From: Domibacillus sp. DTU_2020_1001157_1_SI_ALB_TIR_016 | GTDB lineage: Bacteria; Bacillota; Bacilli; Bacillales; Domibacillaceae | Direction of reading: 5' to 3' | Length of the DNA stretch: 64,000 bases | NCBI RefSeq assembly: GCF_032341995.1 | Contig: NZ_CP135439.1 | Span: 496,001 to 560,000, forward strand | Shown: piece by piece, positions 42,659-51,687 of the stretch | How positions within the stretch are numbered: position 1 is the stretch's first letter | Layout: every line of letters starts with the position of its first letter | Program-made: the position numbers and the translations under genes | The notes under the pieces: generated by a model | Told to the model about the DNA's origin: nothing | What the model saw: the letters and a program-made list of their open reading frames with translations, nothing else | The model's database searches: none

Positions 42659-43468
42659 TTAGGCAGCTTCCAAGACCTGAGTCCGGTATTCTATTGGACT
42701 TAGGTCATTTAATTTTGCCTTCATTCGTTTGTGATTGTAATAATAAATATACTCTTCTAATTCTCGTTCAAAATGTTCCATACTCTCAAACTCTTGTAAG
42801 TAAAGAAGTTCTGATTTTAATAAGCCAAAGAAATTTTCCATGACTGCGTTGTCTAAACAATTTCCCTTACGGGACATGCTTTGACGAATACCATATTCTT
42901 TTAATTTTTTTTGGTATTTGGCCATCTGATAATGCCAGCCTTGATCTGAATGAAGGATGACCTTATCTTCAGGCTGTATTCGCTTCACTGCTTCTTCTAA
43001 CATCTCTTCAACCAGTGAATAAACAGGACGTTTCATCACTTTATACGCAATAATTTCCCCATTACATAAGTCTAGAACAGGAGATAAAAATCGTTTTTCT
43101 CCAAACAAGTGAAATTCCGTTACATCGGTTACCCATTTTTCATTCATGTTTTCTGTGCTGAAATCGCGATTCAGTATGTTGGGGGCGATTTTACCTACTT
43201 TTCCACGATATGAACGGTATTTTTTCATACGCACTTCACATTTTAAGCCCATCTCATTCATTAAGCGATGAATGGTCTTTGGGTCATGGTGAATGTGCCT
43301 TTTCGTTAATTCTTTGTGAATACGGCGGTAGCCATAACGACCTTTATGTTCATGATAAACGGCCTCAATGACCTCTTTTACACTCACATATTTATCTTCT
43401 CGATTTAATTGTTTTTCCCAGTAATAATATGTACTGCGTGGAATGTCAGCGACTTTAACTAATTCCAC
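42659..43468 (-). CDS. IS3-family transposase OrfB (catalytic part)
   Basis: A 269-residue integrase-type catalytic domain (if counted from the GTG at 43468). Seen: IDAV-like helix AVYHEHKGRYGYRRIH, KWVTDVTEF (first Asp), VILHSDQGWHY (second Asp) and NCLDNAVMENFFGLLKSE (Glu), forming the DDE triad. The frame is open and continuous upstream to the slippery site at 43561-43555, so the true product is probably the OrfAB fusion rather than a free OrfB. Transcription runs toward nrdB. Confidence 0.93.
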   Translation of the reverse strand: MELVKVADIPRSTYYYWEKQLNREDKYVSVKEVIEAVYHEHKGRYGYRRIHKELTKRHIHHDPKTIHRLMNEMGLKCEVRMKKYRSYRGKVGKIAPNILNRDFSTENMNEKWVTDVTEFHLFGEKRFLSPVLDLCNGEIIAYKVMKRPVYSLVEEMLEEAVKRIQPEDKVILHSDQGWHYQMAKYQKKLKEYGIRQSMSRKGNCLDNAVMENFFGLLKSELLYLQEFESMEHFERELEEYIYYYNHKRMKAKLNDLSPIEYRTQVLEAA

Positions 43469-43497
43469 GATATCAAATTCATTCTTTAGCTCAAAAA

Positions 43498-44019
43498 TTA
43501 CTTGCGCTTTGACTTTGTTTGTAATTTTTCCTGTCCTTGAACTAAAGCGTTCAACTTTTTTAAGTAGGCGTTCTCCATGCGTAAACGCTCATTTTCAGCC
43601 TGAAGAGCCTCCATTGATCCTTCAACTGGTAATTGTTTTTTAACAGTAGATTTTGTTTCTTTTTTCATGAATGATCGCCCCTTTTTCTTTGGATACAGGG
43701 CATCCATTCCTCCAGTCTCAAATAACTTTCGCCAGTTTCGGATCAAGCCTGGTGAAGAAATATTGAAAATGGCAGCTGCGTCATAAGAGGATGTACCCGT
43801 GTCTTTCATATACTTGAGTACATTAAGTTTAAACTCCACAGAATAGCTTGTATAGGATTTTAAAAACCCTTCTGCACCGAATTGTTCATAAAGACGAATC
43901 CATCCACTTAAGATTGGAGAACTGACTCCGGCTTCTTCAGCAATTGTATAAATACTTTCATTTCTTTTTAAATACCTTAATACAATTTGAATCTTTTCTT
44001 CCATTGTAAATTTGGCCAT
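43498..44019 (-). CDS. IS3-family transposase OrfA
   Basis: A 173-residue protein with tandem helix-turn-helix segments: KFTMEEKIQIVLRYLKRNES and SIYTIAEEAGVSSPILSGWI, then NVLKYMKDTGTSSYDAAAIFN and a leucine-rich C-terminus that should mediate dimerisation. Near its end the heptamer A-AAA-AAG (43561-43555) reads Lys-Lys in this frame; a -1 slip here leads straight into the open OrfB frame. OrfA alone binds the inverted repeats. Confidence 0.93.
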   Translation of the reverse strand: MAKFTMEEKIQIVLRYLKRNESIYTIAEEAGVSSPILSGWIRLYEQFGAEGFLKSYTSYSVEFKLNVLKYMKDTGTSSYDAAAIFNISSPGLIRNWRKLFETGGMDALYPKKKGRSFMKKETKSTVKKQLPVEGSMEALQAENERLRMENAYLKKLNALVQGQEKLQTKSKRK

Positions 44020-44101
44020 AAAAACACCCCGTAAATGTTAGTTTGGTGTCTAACATTTACGGGGCAGTTCAAAATCGGGCGGAAGCTTTTTTATTGACTT
44101 C

Positions 44102-44129
44102 TTTACATGATTTTTACACTTTATTTATA
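44102..44129 (+). promoter_or_regulatory. Pho box (PhoP-binding repeats) of the lamin-tail phosphoesterase gene
   Basis: TTTACA (44102-44107), TTTACA (44113-44118) and TTTATA (44124-44129) fit TT(A/T/C)A(C/T)A and start at exact 11-base steps on the coding strand. A weak fourth hexamer (TTATTG) is 11 bases further upstream. CATATA follows as a possible -10. The IS ends only 30 bp before the first repeat. Confidence 0.75.
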
Positions 44130-44192
44130 TCCTCCATATATTCTTTCGCTACACTGACAAGAGATGTTTATTTAGAGGAGGATCAAGCATTC

Positions 44193-47100
44193 ATGAAAAG
44201 AAAGTCTTTTTATTCACTTGTGCTCGCCAGCAGTTTATCCGTTTCATCTCTTGTGACGCCGCCACTTGCTGCTTATGCAGAAGAAACGCCTTTTGCGCAA
44301 GCGGTTACAGTATCACCTGTCCTCATTACAGAGCTGCTGCCGAACAGTGACAACCTGAACGGATCAGACGCCTATGAATTTATTGAGCTGTACAATAACA
44401 GTACCCAGCCGTTTAGCTTAAAGAATTATAAACTGGTTTACGGCTATCCAGACGGAACAACAGCCGATTGGGTATTTAAAGAAGACAAAGAGATTGCGCC
44501 TGGCGAAACGATAGTCGTTTGGGTAAAGCTTGAAAACAAAGCAAACGAGTCTCTTACATTAGCGGACTTTAATGCCGAATTCGGCACTTCTTTAACAGAT
44601 GCACAGTTTACATACATAGAATCTGCCGGAATGGCAAATGGCTCTGAGCGAAGCCTGTCAGTTGCAGACATGGCAGGCAACTTGTTAACAACCGCTGCTT
44701 ATACACCAAATGAAGTGGAATTAAACAAAGGAATTCAATTTAAGCCAAATGCGGACGGCAGAACGATGGACGTCTTGACTTCTTCAGAACCCGCAACGCC
44801 GGGTATGCTTATAGAAGGGCAAAGGCCGGAAGCTCCAATCGAAGTAGATACGGTAAAGCCGGTTATTACCCATACGCCGGTGGAATCGGTTGAAGCCGGT
44901 CAAGATATCGTGATCCGCGCTTCTGTCACAGATGAAACAAAACTGGACAGTGTGAAGGTATTGTATCAGCCGTTAGCAGGCGGTGACTGGCTTGAAACGG
45001 ATATGACAGCGGGAGAAGACGGATCATATGAAACGGTTATTGAAGCGTCTCAGCTTTTATCAGACCGCTTCACGTATCGGATTGAAGCGTTTGACGGCCA
45101 AAACAGGGCACAGACAGAAGACATTACTATTCAAGCAGCGGGACTGGATTACGATCCGCAGGCTGTCCCGGATCTGCTTGTAACCGAGATTGTGCCGGAT
45201 TCAGCGAACATAGACGGCCTTGATGGCTATGAATTTATTGAAGTATATAACAATACGGATAAACCTATTAATTTAAAAGACTATACCATCCGCTACCGGT
45301 ATCCGGCTGACGGGTCGGAAGGAGACTTGATCTGGAGAGCAGACAAAGAAGACCTGGTGCTGTCGTCTGGGGAAACGATGACGTACTGGATTAAAAACAG
45401 TACAAATCAATCCAAAACCGTTGCCGACTTTAATGCTCATTATGGAACAAACCTGGAAGAAAACAAAAACATTGTCCAGGTTCAAGCAGACGGCATGGCA
45501 AACGGAAGTGCCCGGGTCATCTCCATCGCAACAAACACGGGGTTCGACGTTTCAACGGCGGCTTATTTAGATCAGCCGAATGTGGATGACACGGTAGCGG
45601 ACAAAGGTATTTTGTACTCGTTCCCGCGTGAGGCGGGAAGCAGGGAAATGTATAAATACAGTGCCGGGAAAGAAGCGGCTGCACCCGGAACTGTCGAAGC
45701 GGCCCAGGTTCCTGCGCTAAAAAAGAAAACGGCGTTAGACGAAACGGAACCTGTGGTAACAGACTTAACAGAAACAGCGCCGATTTCAGCCCGGCAAAAT
45801 GTAACGCTGTCATTTGATGCTACAGATGATCAATCCGTTAAAACGATGCGCTTGTTTTACAAAACAAGCGAAACGGATGAATATAAGTCGGTCGATTTAA
45901 CCGAGAACTTTGATACCGGTTTGTTTTCCCAAACCGTGTATTCACCTGATCTGCTCGGCAAAGAAAGCCTGCAGTACTATGTGAAAGCATCCGATGGAAC
46001 GAACGAAATCGAGACAGATGTGAAAACGATCCAAATTGAAAATGATATAAGCGCAGAAACAGGCTTGAATGTAGAAGATGGTTCGCTGCTCAGCAAAACG
46101 GCTGTGATCAAATCATTTGGCAAGGAGTCCACGCTTTCTGTTGACGGACGGGATGTGACAGGTGAAACAGAACCTTCTCTGCCGGCACACGCTTACTTTG
46201 CGTTTGATGCTAAAAAAGTGAATTTGTATTTTAAAAACGGTGTAACGATCGGCGACGAAACACTGCATATTTTTGATGATACGATCAATACGTATGAAAC
46301 AATTACCTTGCCGGTTGACCCTTCCCAGTTTAAGCAGGGAGAAGGAACGACGATGTCTATCCGTGCGGGCACAAAGGTATCTCCATTTGATATGAATTCC
46401 GAAGAAAACCGGGATGATTTTTATGTGAAAAATGTGCGTCTCGTGCTTGAAGACGGTACGACACTGTATGATCCGGCTTACAGCGACGCAGCTAAAGAAA
46501 TTTCAGTCGGTGACGGAGCAAGTGCCAAGCCGGTTGTGGATTTTACCTTTGATGTGCCGGATGAAGCATTTACCGCGAAAGCTTACCAGTGGGATACAAC
46601 AGCAGTGGAAGACGGCCCTCATCTCATCGAATCTTCTTCTGCTCGTGCAGAAGTTCAAGTAGATAACAGCGCTCCTGTTATTATTCCTTCAGTTGAAGAA
46701 AATCGGGAATATAAAGGAGAATTTACGATTAATGCAGAAGCAGAGGATGCTTCCGATGTGGAAACATTAACAGCCCATCTGGATGGCGAAGAAATTTCTC
46801 TTCCACTCGAAACGTCATCAGCAAAGCTGTCTCCGGGAGCGCATACTGTTCAATTTAAAGCAGTGGACCGGGCCGGCAACGAAGCCGAAAAATCAGTTGC
46901 TTTTACGGTAGTGGAAGAGCAGCCATATGCGCCGGAAGCGGTAACACCTGCAGACGGACAGACAAATGTAAATGCGAATAACGCGAGCCTTGAGGTAAAA
47001 GTCACCGATCCGACGAAGGATACACTCGACGTGGAATTTTATCGCGGCTATGAGTACGCAGCAAATGATGCCGGCGTGCGTGTATTCCAAAACAATGCGG

Positions 47101-49133
47101 ATCAGGAGCCGCCGAAAGAACTGGCGCCAGCGGGTGAATCGGCTGTTTTGGATACCGATAAAATGGCAAAGGCGGACGGCCAGTATGTAGAAACAAAGTC
47201 TGTTGAGAAATTTCCTTATCACCGCTTTGAAGTCGCCGTGGATGAAGAAGTAGATGAAACAGACGAAATTGCGCTTCATTGGGAAGGAAAATCATTAATC
47301 GGCCGGAAAGTGTCCATGTATGTATGGAACTATACTGCTTCCAAATGGGAGCTTGAAGAATGGAAAGTGGCGGAAGATGACCAAAACTTCACCCTGACCG
47401 GACATGTAAAAGGGCTTGAGTACGTAAAAGGCGGCAAGGTGCAGGTAATGGTGCAGGACGAGATTGCTTCTACGCCGGAATTTGATTATTCATTTGTTTG
47501 GATGTCAGACACCCAGTATTATTCGGAAAGCTATCCGCATATTTTTGACCGCATGACCAAGTGGGTTGCAGAACAAAAAGAAGCGCTGAACTTAAAGTAT
47601 GTGTTCCATACAGGTGATCTTGTCGATGAAGCGAATCAGCCGTATCAATGGGAGCGTGCGGATACGTATATGAAAACACTTGATAACGCAAAAGTTCCAT
47701 ATGGTGTTCTCGCCGGCAATCACGATGTCGGCCATAAAACAGGCGATTACAACGAGTACAGCAAGTATTTCGGGGAAGCAAGGTTTGCCGGGAAGGATTA
47801 TTACGGTGAGTCCTATAAAGATAACCGGGGCCATTACGACTTAATCAGCTCGAACGGCAATGATTTTATTATGCTTTATATGGGCTGGGGTGTGAACGAG
47901 GAAGATATTGCCTGGATGAACAAAGTGCTGGCCGAGCATCCGGATCGAAAAGCAATTGTAAGCTTCCATGAGTATTTGCTTGTGTCAGGCAACCGCAGCC
48001 CGATTGGCGACAAAGTGTTTGAGGAAGTGGTAAAGCCGAATAAAAATGTTGTAGCAGTTCTATCCGGCCATTATCACGACAGTGAGACACTGGTAGATCA
48101 AATTGATGATAACGGCGATGGCACACCGGACAGAAGTGTATACCAAATGCTGGCCGACTATCAGGGCGGGCCGGAAGGCGGACAAGGCTTCCTTCGTTTA
48201 ATGAAAGTAAATCCGATCCAAAACAAAATCTATTTACAGACGTATTCACCTTACCTCGATCAGTTCAACTATTACAGTCCGGTCGACTATCCGGGCAAGG
48301 ACGAATTTGCGATTGACGTAGATTTAACACCAAAAGAAAAAGTGGTCGCAACAGATTCCTTTAAAGCGGAAGTGTACACAGACCAAAAAATCGGCTCGCA
48401 ATCCGGCATAAAAGATGGTGAAACAGCAACAACCTCCTGGAAAGACCTGCAACGTTCAACCGAGCATGGCTGGTATGTGAAAGTAAAAGATTCATTTGGC
48501 GGAGAAGCCCAGTCGGATATTTGGTCGTTTACAACTGGCTCACAAGGCAGCGGAAATGAAGAAGGTGGCACGCCAGCGCCGCCGGCATCAGATCTGCCGG
48601 TTGTAGAGGTGACCGATTCGATGATCGAAAAAGGGCAGCAGCACTGGACGTTAACTGCAGATCAAGAAAGTGTTGAATGGAGACTGCCGTTGTCCATTAT
48701 CAATTCCGCTGTTCAATCAGCGAAGCCGATTTTTATGCAGACAGCTGAAGGCAACGGTGTGCTTATTCCGGAGAAAGTTCTTCTTCAACTGCAGGCAGCT
48801 GGACAGGAAACGGTCTCTGTTTCATTAAATACGCTTCAGGCAAAAGATGTTTCACTCCCGCCTGGGCAGGTACAAAGCAGTGTGCTCGACATAGCGATCA
48901 AGGCAGGGGAGCATGCAGTTGTATCATTGGACGCTCTAGTCGAAATAAAATTGAAATTAAAAAAAGCTGTCAAAGTGGGTAAAACAAATGGTGCTTTTTA
49001 CAATGAAGCAGTGAAACAATGGGAGCCCGCCGGCGGGCATGAGGAAAATGGATATTGGATTCTGCCAGCTTCCCAGCTCTCCACTTTTACCGTTTTGTCT
49101 GACAATGTGATGAAAGCCAAAAAGGGAAAATAA
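44193..49133 (+). CDS. Large secreted lamin-tail/metallophosphoesterase protein
   Basis: A 1646-residue exported protein: signal peptide (about 1-28), two lamin-tail (LTD) domains (about 44-150 and 325-450: LITELLPNSDN, YEFIELYNNS, YEFIEVYNNTDKPINLKDY), several Ig/FN3-like beta domains (about 240-320, 500-600, 830-900), then a calcineurin-like metallophosphoesterase (about 1095-1300) with MSDTQYY, HTGDLVD, LAGNHDVG, SFHEYLL and LSGHYHDS, whose metal ligands are all present. The C-terminus is beta-rich with no LPXTG or SLH. The ATG at 44193 follows AGAGGAGG; earlier codons lie in the IS junction. LTD domains often accompany extracellular nucleases, so release of phosphate from extracellular DNA is a reasonable role. 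A Pho box precedes it. Confidence 0.88.
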   Translation: MKRKSFYSLVLASSLSVSSLVTPPLAAYAEETPFAQAVTVSPVLITELLPNSDNLNGSDAYEFIELYNNSTQPFSLKNYKLVYGYPDGTTADWVFKEDKEIAPGETIVVWVKLENKANESLTLADFNAEFGTSLTDAQFTYIESAGMANGSERSLSVADMAGNLLTTAAYTPNEVELNKGIQFKPNADGRTMDVLTSSEPATPGMLIEGQRPEAPIEVDTVKPVITHTPVESVEAGQDIVIRASVTDETKLDSVKVLYQPLAGGDWLETDMTAGEDGSYETVIEASQLLSDRFTYRIEAFDGQNRAQTEDITIQAAGLDYDPQAVPDLLVTEIVPDSANIDGLDGYEFIEVYNNTDKPINLKDYTIRYRYPADGSEGDLIWRADKEDLVLSSGETMTYWIKNSTNQSKTVADFNAHYGTNLEENKNIVQVQADGMANGSARVISIATNTGFDVSTAAYLDQPNVDDTVADKGILYSFPREAGSREMYKYSAGKEAAAPGTVEAAQVPALKKKTALDETEPVVTDLTETAPISARQNVTLSFDATDDQSVKTMRLFYKTSETDEYKSVDLTENFDTGLFSQTVYSPDLLGKESLQYYVKASDGTNEIETDVKTIQIENDISAETGLNVEDGSLLSKTAVIKSFGKESTLSVDGRDVTGETEPSLPAHAYFAFDAKKVNLYFKNGVTIGDETLHIFDDTINTYETITLPVDPSQFKQGEGTTMSIRAGTKVSPFDMNSEENRDDFYVKNVRLVLEDGTTLYDPAYSDAAKEISVGDGASAKPVVDFTFDVPDEAFTAKAYQWDTTAVEDGPHLIESSSARAEVQVDNSAPVIIPSVEENREYKGEFTINAEAEDASDVETLTAHLDGEEISLPLETSSAKLSPGAHTVQFKAVDRAGNEAEKSVAFTVVEEQPYAPEAVTPADGQTNVNANNASLEVKVTDPTKDTLDVEFYRGYEYAANDAGVRVFQNNADQEPPKELAPAGESAVLDTDKMAKADGQYVETKSVEKFPYHRFEVAVDEEVDETDEIALHWEGKSLIGRKVSMYVWNYTASKWELEEWKVAEDDQNFTLTGHVKGLEYVKGGKVQVMVQDEIASTPEFDYSFVWMSDTQYYSESYPHIFDRMTKWVAEQKEALNLKYVFHTGDLVDEANQPYQWERADTYMKTLDNAKVPYGVLAGNHDVGHKTGDYNEYSKYFGEARFAGKDYYGESYKDNRGHYDLISSNGNDFIMLYMGWGVNEEDIAWMNKVLAEHPDRKAIVSFHEYLLVSGNRSPIGDKVFEEVVKPNKNVVAVLSGHYHDSETLVDQIDDNGDGTPDRSVYQMLADYQGGPEGGQGFLRLMKVNPIQNKIYLQTYSPYLDQFNYYSPVDYPGKDEFAIDVDLTPKEKVVATDSFKAEVYTDQKIGSQSGIKDGETATTSWKDLQRSTEHGWYVKVKDSFGGEAQSDIWSFTTGSQGSGNEEGGTPAPPASDLPVVEVTDSMIEKGQQHWTLTADQESVEWRLPLSIINSAVQSAKPIFMQTAEGNGVLIPEKVLLQLQAAGQETVSVSLNTLQAKDVSLPPGQVQSSVLDIAIKAGEHAVVSLDALVEIKLKLKKAVKVGKTNGAFYNEAVKQWEPAGGHEENGYWILPASQLSTFTVLSDNVMKAKKGK

Positions 49134-49135
49134 AC

Positions 49136-49165
49136 AAAACGCCGGAGCTTTTGCTCCGGCGTTTT
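49136..49165. terminator. Bidirectional terminator after the lamin-tail phosphoesterase
   Basis: Thirteen-bp perfect stem AAAACGCCGGAGC / GCTCCGGCGTTTT, TTTT loop, between two convergent genes. Confidence 0.9.
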
Positions 49166-49167
49166 GT

Positions 49168-49296
49168 TTAGCGTGGGCGGTATACTTTTGCCGCTCTGCG
49201 CTTGTCCAAATATTTTTTTACAATCGGGTAAATGATCGGACCGTATTTCATGCCCATTTTGATTAAGTTTGTCATACCGCCTGATGAACGAGCCAT
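49168..49296 (-). CDS. Small basic peptide related to the one at 37299
   Basis: A 42-residue peptide (MARSSGGMTNLIKMGMKYGP then IIYPIVKKYLDKRRAAKVYRPR) whose middle matches the peptide at 37299-37454. The ATG at 49296 lies seven bases after GGAAGGTG; longer in-frame starts give an unlikely N-terminus. It is basic and amphipathic and could be membrane-bound. It is convergent with the large phosphoesterase and divergent from cvfB. Function unknown. Confidence 0.7.
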   Translation of the reverse strand: MARSSGGMTNLIKMGMKYGPIIYPIVKKYLDKRRAAKVYRPR

Positions 49297-49421
49297 AATA
49301 ATTTCACCTTCCCGTTTCGATTTAGTACTACAAGTGTACCCGAACCTTGGATTATTAAACATTCAAGCGGGAAAGCTGATATAATGAGAAGCAATGAGAA
49401 TTTTGGAAAGGACGTGCGTGA

Positions 49422-50297
49422 ATGGCTCTCGAAGCTGGAACAATCGTAACACTACGTGTAAAAAACAAACAAGAATATGGCTGGTTTCTTGAAAATGAAG
49501 AAGAAGAAGCAGTACTGCTTCATAATAGTGAAATAACGGACGGCTTTGACCCGAACGGGCCAGTGGAAGTGTTCCTATACCAGGATCACAGCGGACGGCT
49601 CGCTTCCACAATGAAGCGCCCGCTTATTACGCTAGGAGAATATGGATGGGTAGAAGTCGTTGGAGAAGAAATTAACAAGCTTGGCATATTTGTCGATATT
49701 GGTATTTCCAAGGATGCGCTCGTGTCAGAAGATGACCTGCCGTATAAATTTGAAGTGCGTCCGATTGAAGGCGATAAATTGTACTGTACATTGAAGCTGG
49801 ATAAAAACGACCGGCTTTTTGCAAAGCCAGCTACAGAAGAAAAAATTTGGGATATCGCTAAGCGTGCCAATAAAACGGATATGAATAAAGATTTTACGGG
49901 CGTGGTTTACCGGACAGGAAAAGCAGGAACATGGATCATCACAGATGATATGCACCGCGCGTTTTTGCATCCAACCGAACGGGAGGACGAGCCGCGCGTC
50001 GGACAGGAAGTTAAAGGCCGGATTATTGCTGTACATGATGACGGCTCGGTAAATGTCTCGCTTCTTGGCAGGCGGACAGAGCGGCAAAAAGACGACGCAG
50101 ACAATATATATGACTATTTAATGAGCCGTGGCGGCAAAATGCCATACTGGGATAAAAGCCTGCCGGAGGAAATCGAAAAACGGTTCGGCATCAGTAAAGG
50201 AGCGTTTAAACGGGCGCTCGGCAAGCTGATGAAAGAAGGCAGAGCCTATCAGGAAAGCGGCTGGACCTACGCCGGCACAAAACAAAAAAGCGAATAA
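49422..50297 (+). CDS. cvfB: CvfB/YitL-family S1-like RNA-binding protein
   Basis: A 291-residue protein of the CvfB (conserved virulence factor B)/YitL family with S1-like OB-fold domains and a C-terminal winged helix. Seen: an N-terminal OB segment (VTLRVKNKQEYGWFLENEEE), WVEVVGEEINKLGIFVDIGISKDAL as the classic S1 strand, and EEIEKRFGISKGAFKRALGKLMKEGR as the winged-helix end. Such proteins bind RNA and affect expression in Staphylococcus and Bacillus. It starts behind AAAGGACG as a single gene with a strong terminator. Confidence 0.93.
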   Translation: MALEAGTIVTLRVKNKQEYGWFLENEEEEAVLLHNSEITDGFDPNGPVEVFLYQDHSGRLASTMKRPLITLGEYGWVEVVGEEINKLGIFVDIGISKDALVSEDDLPYKFEVRPIEGDKLYCTLKLDKNDRLFAKPATEEKIWDIAKRANKTDMNKDFTGVVYRTGKAGTWIITDDMHRAFLHPTEREDEPRVGQEVKGRIIAVHDDGSVNVSLLGRRTERQKDDADNIYDYLMSRGGKMPYWDKSLPEEIEKRFGISKGAFKRALGKLMKEGRAYQESGWTYAGTKQKSE

Positions 50298-50330
50298 AAA
50301 AGACGCTGCCTCACTTGGCAGCGTCTTTTT
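50297..50330. terminator. Bidirectional terminator between cvfB and the uracil permease gene
   Basis: Fourteen-bp perfect stem AAAAAGACGCTGCC / GGCAGCGTCTTTTT, TCACTT loop, between convergent genes. Confidence 0.9.
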
Positions 50331-50332
50331 CA

Positions 50333-51595
50333 TTAATCATGGTCGTTTGATAAATTTAATTTTTTAATCAAGGCAAAGAACAAGCTTAAAATAATCGCGA
50401 TAACCGTTGCCAGTGCCATTCCTTTTAATTGCAGGTAGCCCCATGTGAACGTAGCGCCTGATAAACCGATCACAAGCACGATCGTTGTTAAAATCATGTT
50501 CGTTGTTTTAGAATAATCCACCCGTGAATCGACAAGCATGCGCAGGCCGCTCGCTGCGATAATACCGAATAGAAGCAGGGAGATGCCGCCCATAACCGGA
50601 CCTGGAATCGTTGAAATAAGCGCAGCGAGCTTGCCGAAAAACGATAGCAGGATCGCCATAACAGCCGCACCGCCAATGACCCAGACCGAATACACTTTTG
50701 ACAGAGCTAAAACACCGATATTTTCACCATATGTGGTGTTTGGCGTTGAGCCGACAAAACCAGAAATGACCGTTGAAATTCCGTTTCCGAATAAAGAAAC
50801 ACCGAGACCTGGTTTTTTCATTAAATCACGATCTATGATATTTTGTGTAACAACAAGGTGTCCGATGTGTTCCGCAATGACAACAAGCGCGGCAGGAGCA
50901 ATAATGGCAATGCTCGACCAATGAAACTCCGGCGAATAAAATTGCGGGAGAGCGAACATTTTAGCTTCGCGAACCGGTGTAAAATCCACCATTCCAAACA
51001 TTGCCGCGATCATATACCCAGCAACAATCCCAACCAGAATCGGAATGATTTTTAAAAAGCCGCGGAACATCACGTTGCCAATAACTGTGATAAGAAGCGT
51101 CAGCATGGAAACGATAATCGTATTACGGTCTGGTGACCAATCCGCTGAACCGTCCGAGATAATGCCCGCCATCTGTGCAGCTGTCGGCACAAGCTCAAGC
51201 CCGATTACGGCTACAATGGCGCCCATTGCTGCCGGTGGAAAGACCACATCGATCCAGCCGGTGCCGGCCACTTTAATAATTCCTGAAACGAGCATGAAAA
51301 TAAGACCGACGACAATAAAACCGCCTAATGCCTGCTCGTAACTGCCGCCTTCAAGTACTAAAAAAACAGGCGATAAAAAAGCAAAACTGGATCCGAGGTA
51401 AGCCGGAATCTGGCCTTTACAAAGAAAAATGTACAATAATGTACCGATACCATTCATTAATAAAATCGTCGCTGGGTTCACACCAAACAAAACCGGAACA
51501 AGGACCGTTGACCCAAACATGGCGAATAAATGCTGCAAGCTAAGCGGAATCAGAGCCGGAATCGGCGGCCGCTCGTCAACTTGATAAGTACGCAA
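50333..51595 (-). CDS. Uracil permease (UraA/PyrP type, NCS2 family)
   Basis: A 420-residue NCS2 nucleobase transporter with about 14 membrane segments. Seen: LSLQHLFAMFGSTVLVPVLFG at the N-terminus, AYLGSSFAFLSPV near residue 65, the Glu-containing VVIAEHIGHL near 232 and the GFVGSTPNTTYGENIGVLALS motif near 275, which in UraA forms the substrate site. The start is TTG (LRTYQVDERPP), chosen because AGGAGG lies eight bases upstream. Not linked to pyr genes here. Xanthine permeases share the fold but have different motifs. Confidence 0.92.
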   Translation of the reverse strand: MRTYQVDERPPIPALIPLSLQHLFAMFGSTVLVPVLFGVNPATILLMNGIGTLLYIFLCKGQIPAYLGSSFAFLSPVFLVLEGGSYEQALGGFIVVGLIFMLVSGIIKVAGTGWIDVVFPPAAMGAIVAVIGLELVPTAAQMAGIISDGSADWSPDRNTIIVSMLTLLITVIGNVMFRGFLKIIPILVGIVAGYMIAAMFGMVDFTPVREAKMFALPQFYSPEFHWSSIAIIAPAALVVIAEHIGHLVVTQNIIDRDLMKKPGLGVSLFGNGISTVISGFVGSTPNTTYGENIGVLALSKVYSVWVIGGAAVMAILLSFFGKLAALISTIPGPVMGGISLLLFGIIAASGLRMLVDSRVDYSKTTNMILTTIVLVIGLSGATFTWGYLQLKGMALATVIAIILSLFFALIKKLNLSNDHD

Positions 51596-51662
51596 GTGAT
51601 CTTCCTCCTAAATACACAAATTGTAGTCATTATACTTCAAAAATCGTCATCTGACTACAAAA

Positions 51663-51687
51663 AAAGAACCTGAACATCAGGTTCTTT
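51663..51687 (-). terminator. Terminator-like hairpin, left copy flanking repeat element 4
   Basis: Eleven-bp perfect stem AAAGAACCTGA / TCAGGTTCTTT with a three-base ACA loop. On the minus strand it is followed by a T run, so it can end transcription of the protease gene read from the right. Confidence 0.8.

Larger units (their letters stand above)
42628..44071 (-). mobile_element. IS3-family (IS150-like) insertion sequence, 1444 bp
   Basis: Bounded by imperfect 25-bp inverted repeats beginning TGATCTGACCCA on the left and TGAACTGCCCCG on the right (19 of 25 match), with TG...CA ends and a 3-bp AAA duplication (42625-42627 and 44072-44074). It encodes OrfA and OrfB in the -1 frame. Both frames and the catalytic residues look intact, so it could still move. 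It lies in the loop of the nrdAB terminator. Confidence 0.95.

Noticed and set aside
44043..44192. A 50-residue upstream extension of the large phosphoesterase
   Set aside because: It begins in the IS inverted repeat and runs through the terminator arm and Pho box; the signal peptide starts at 44193.
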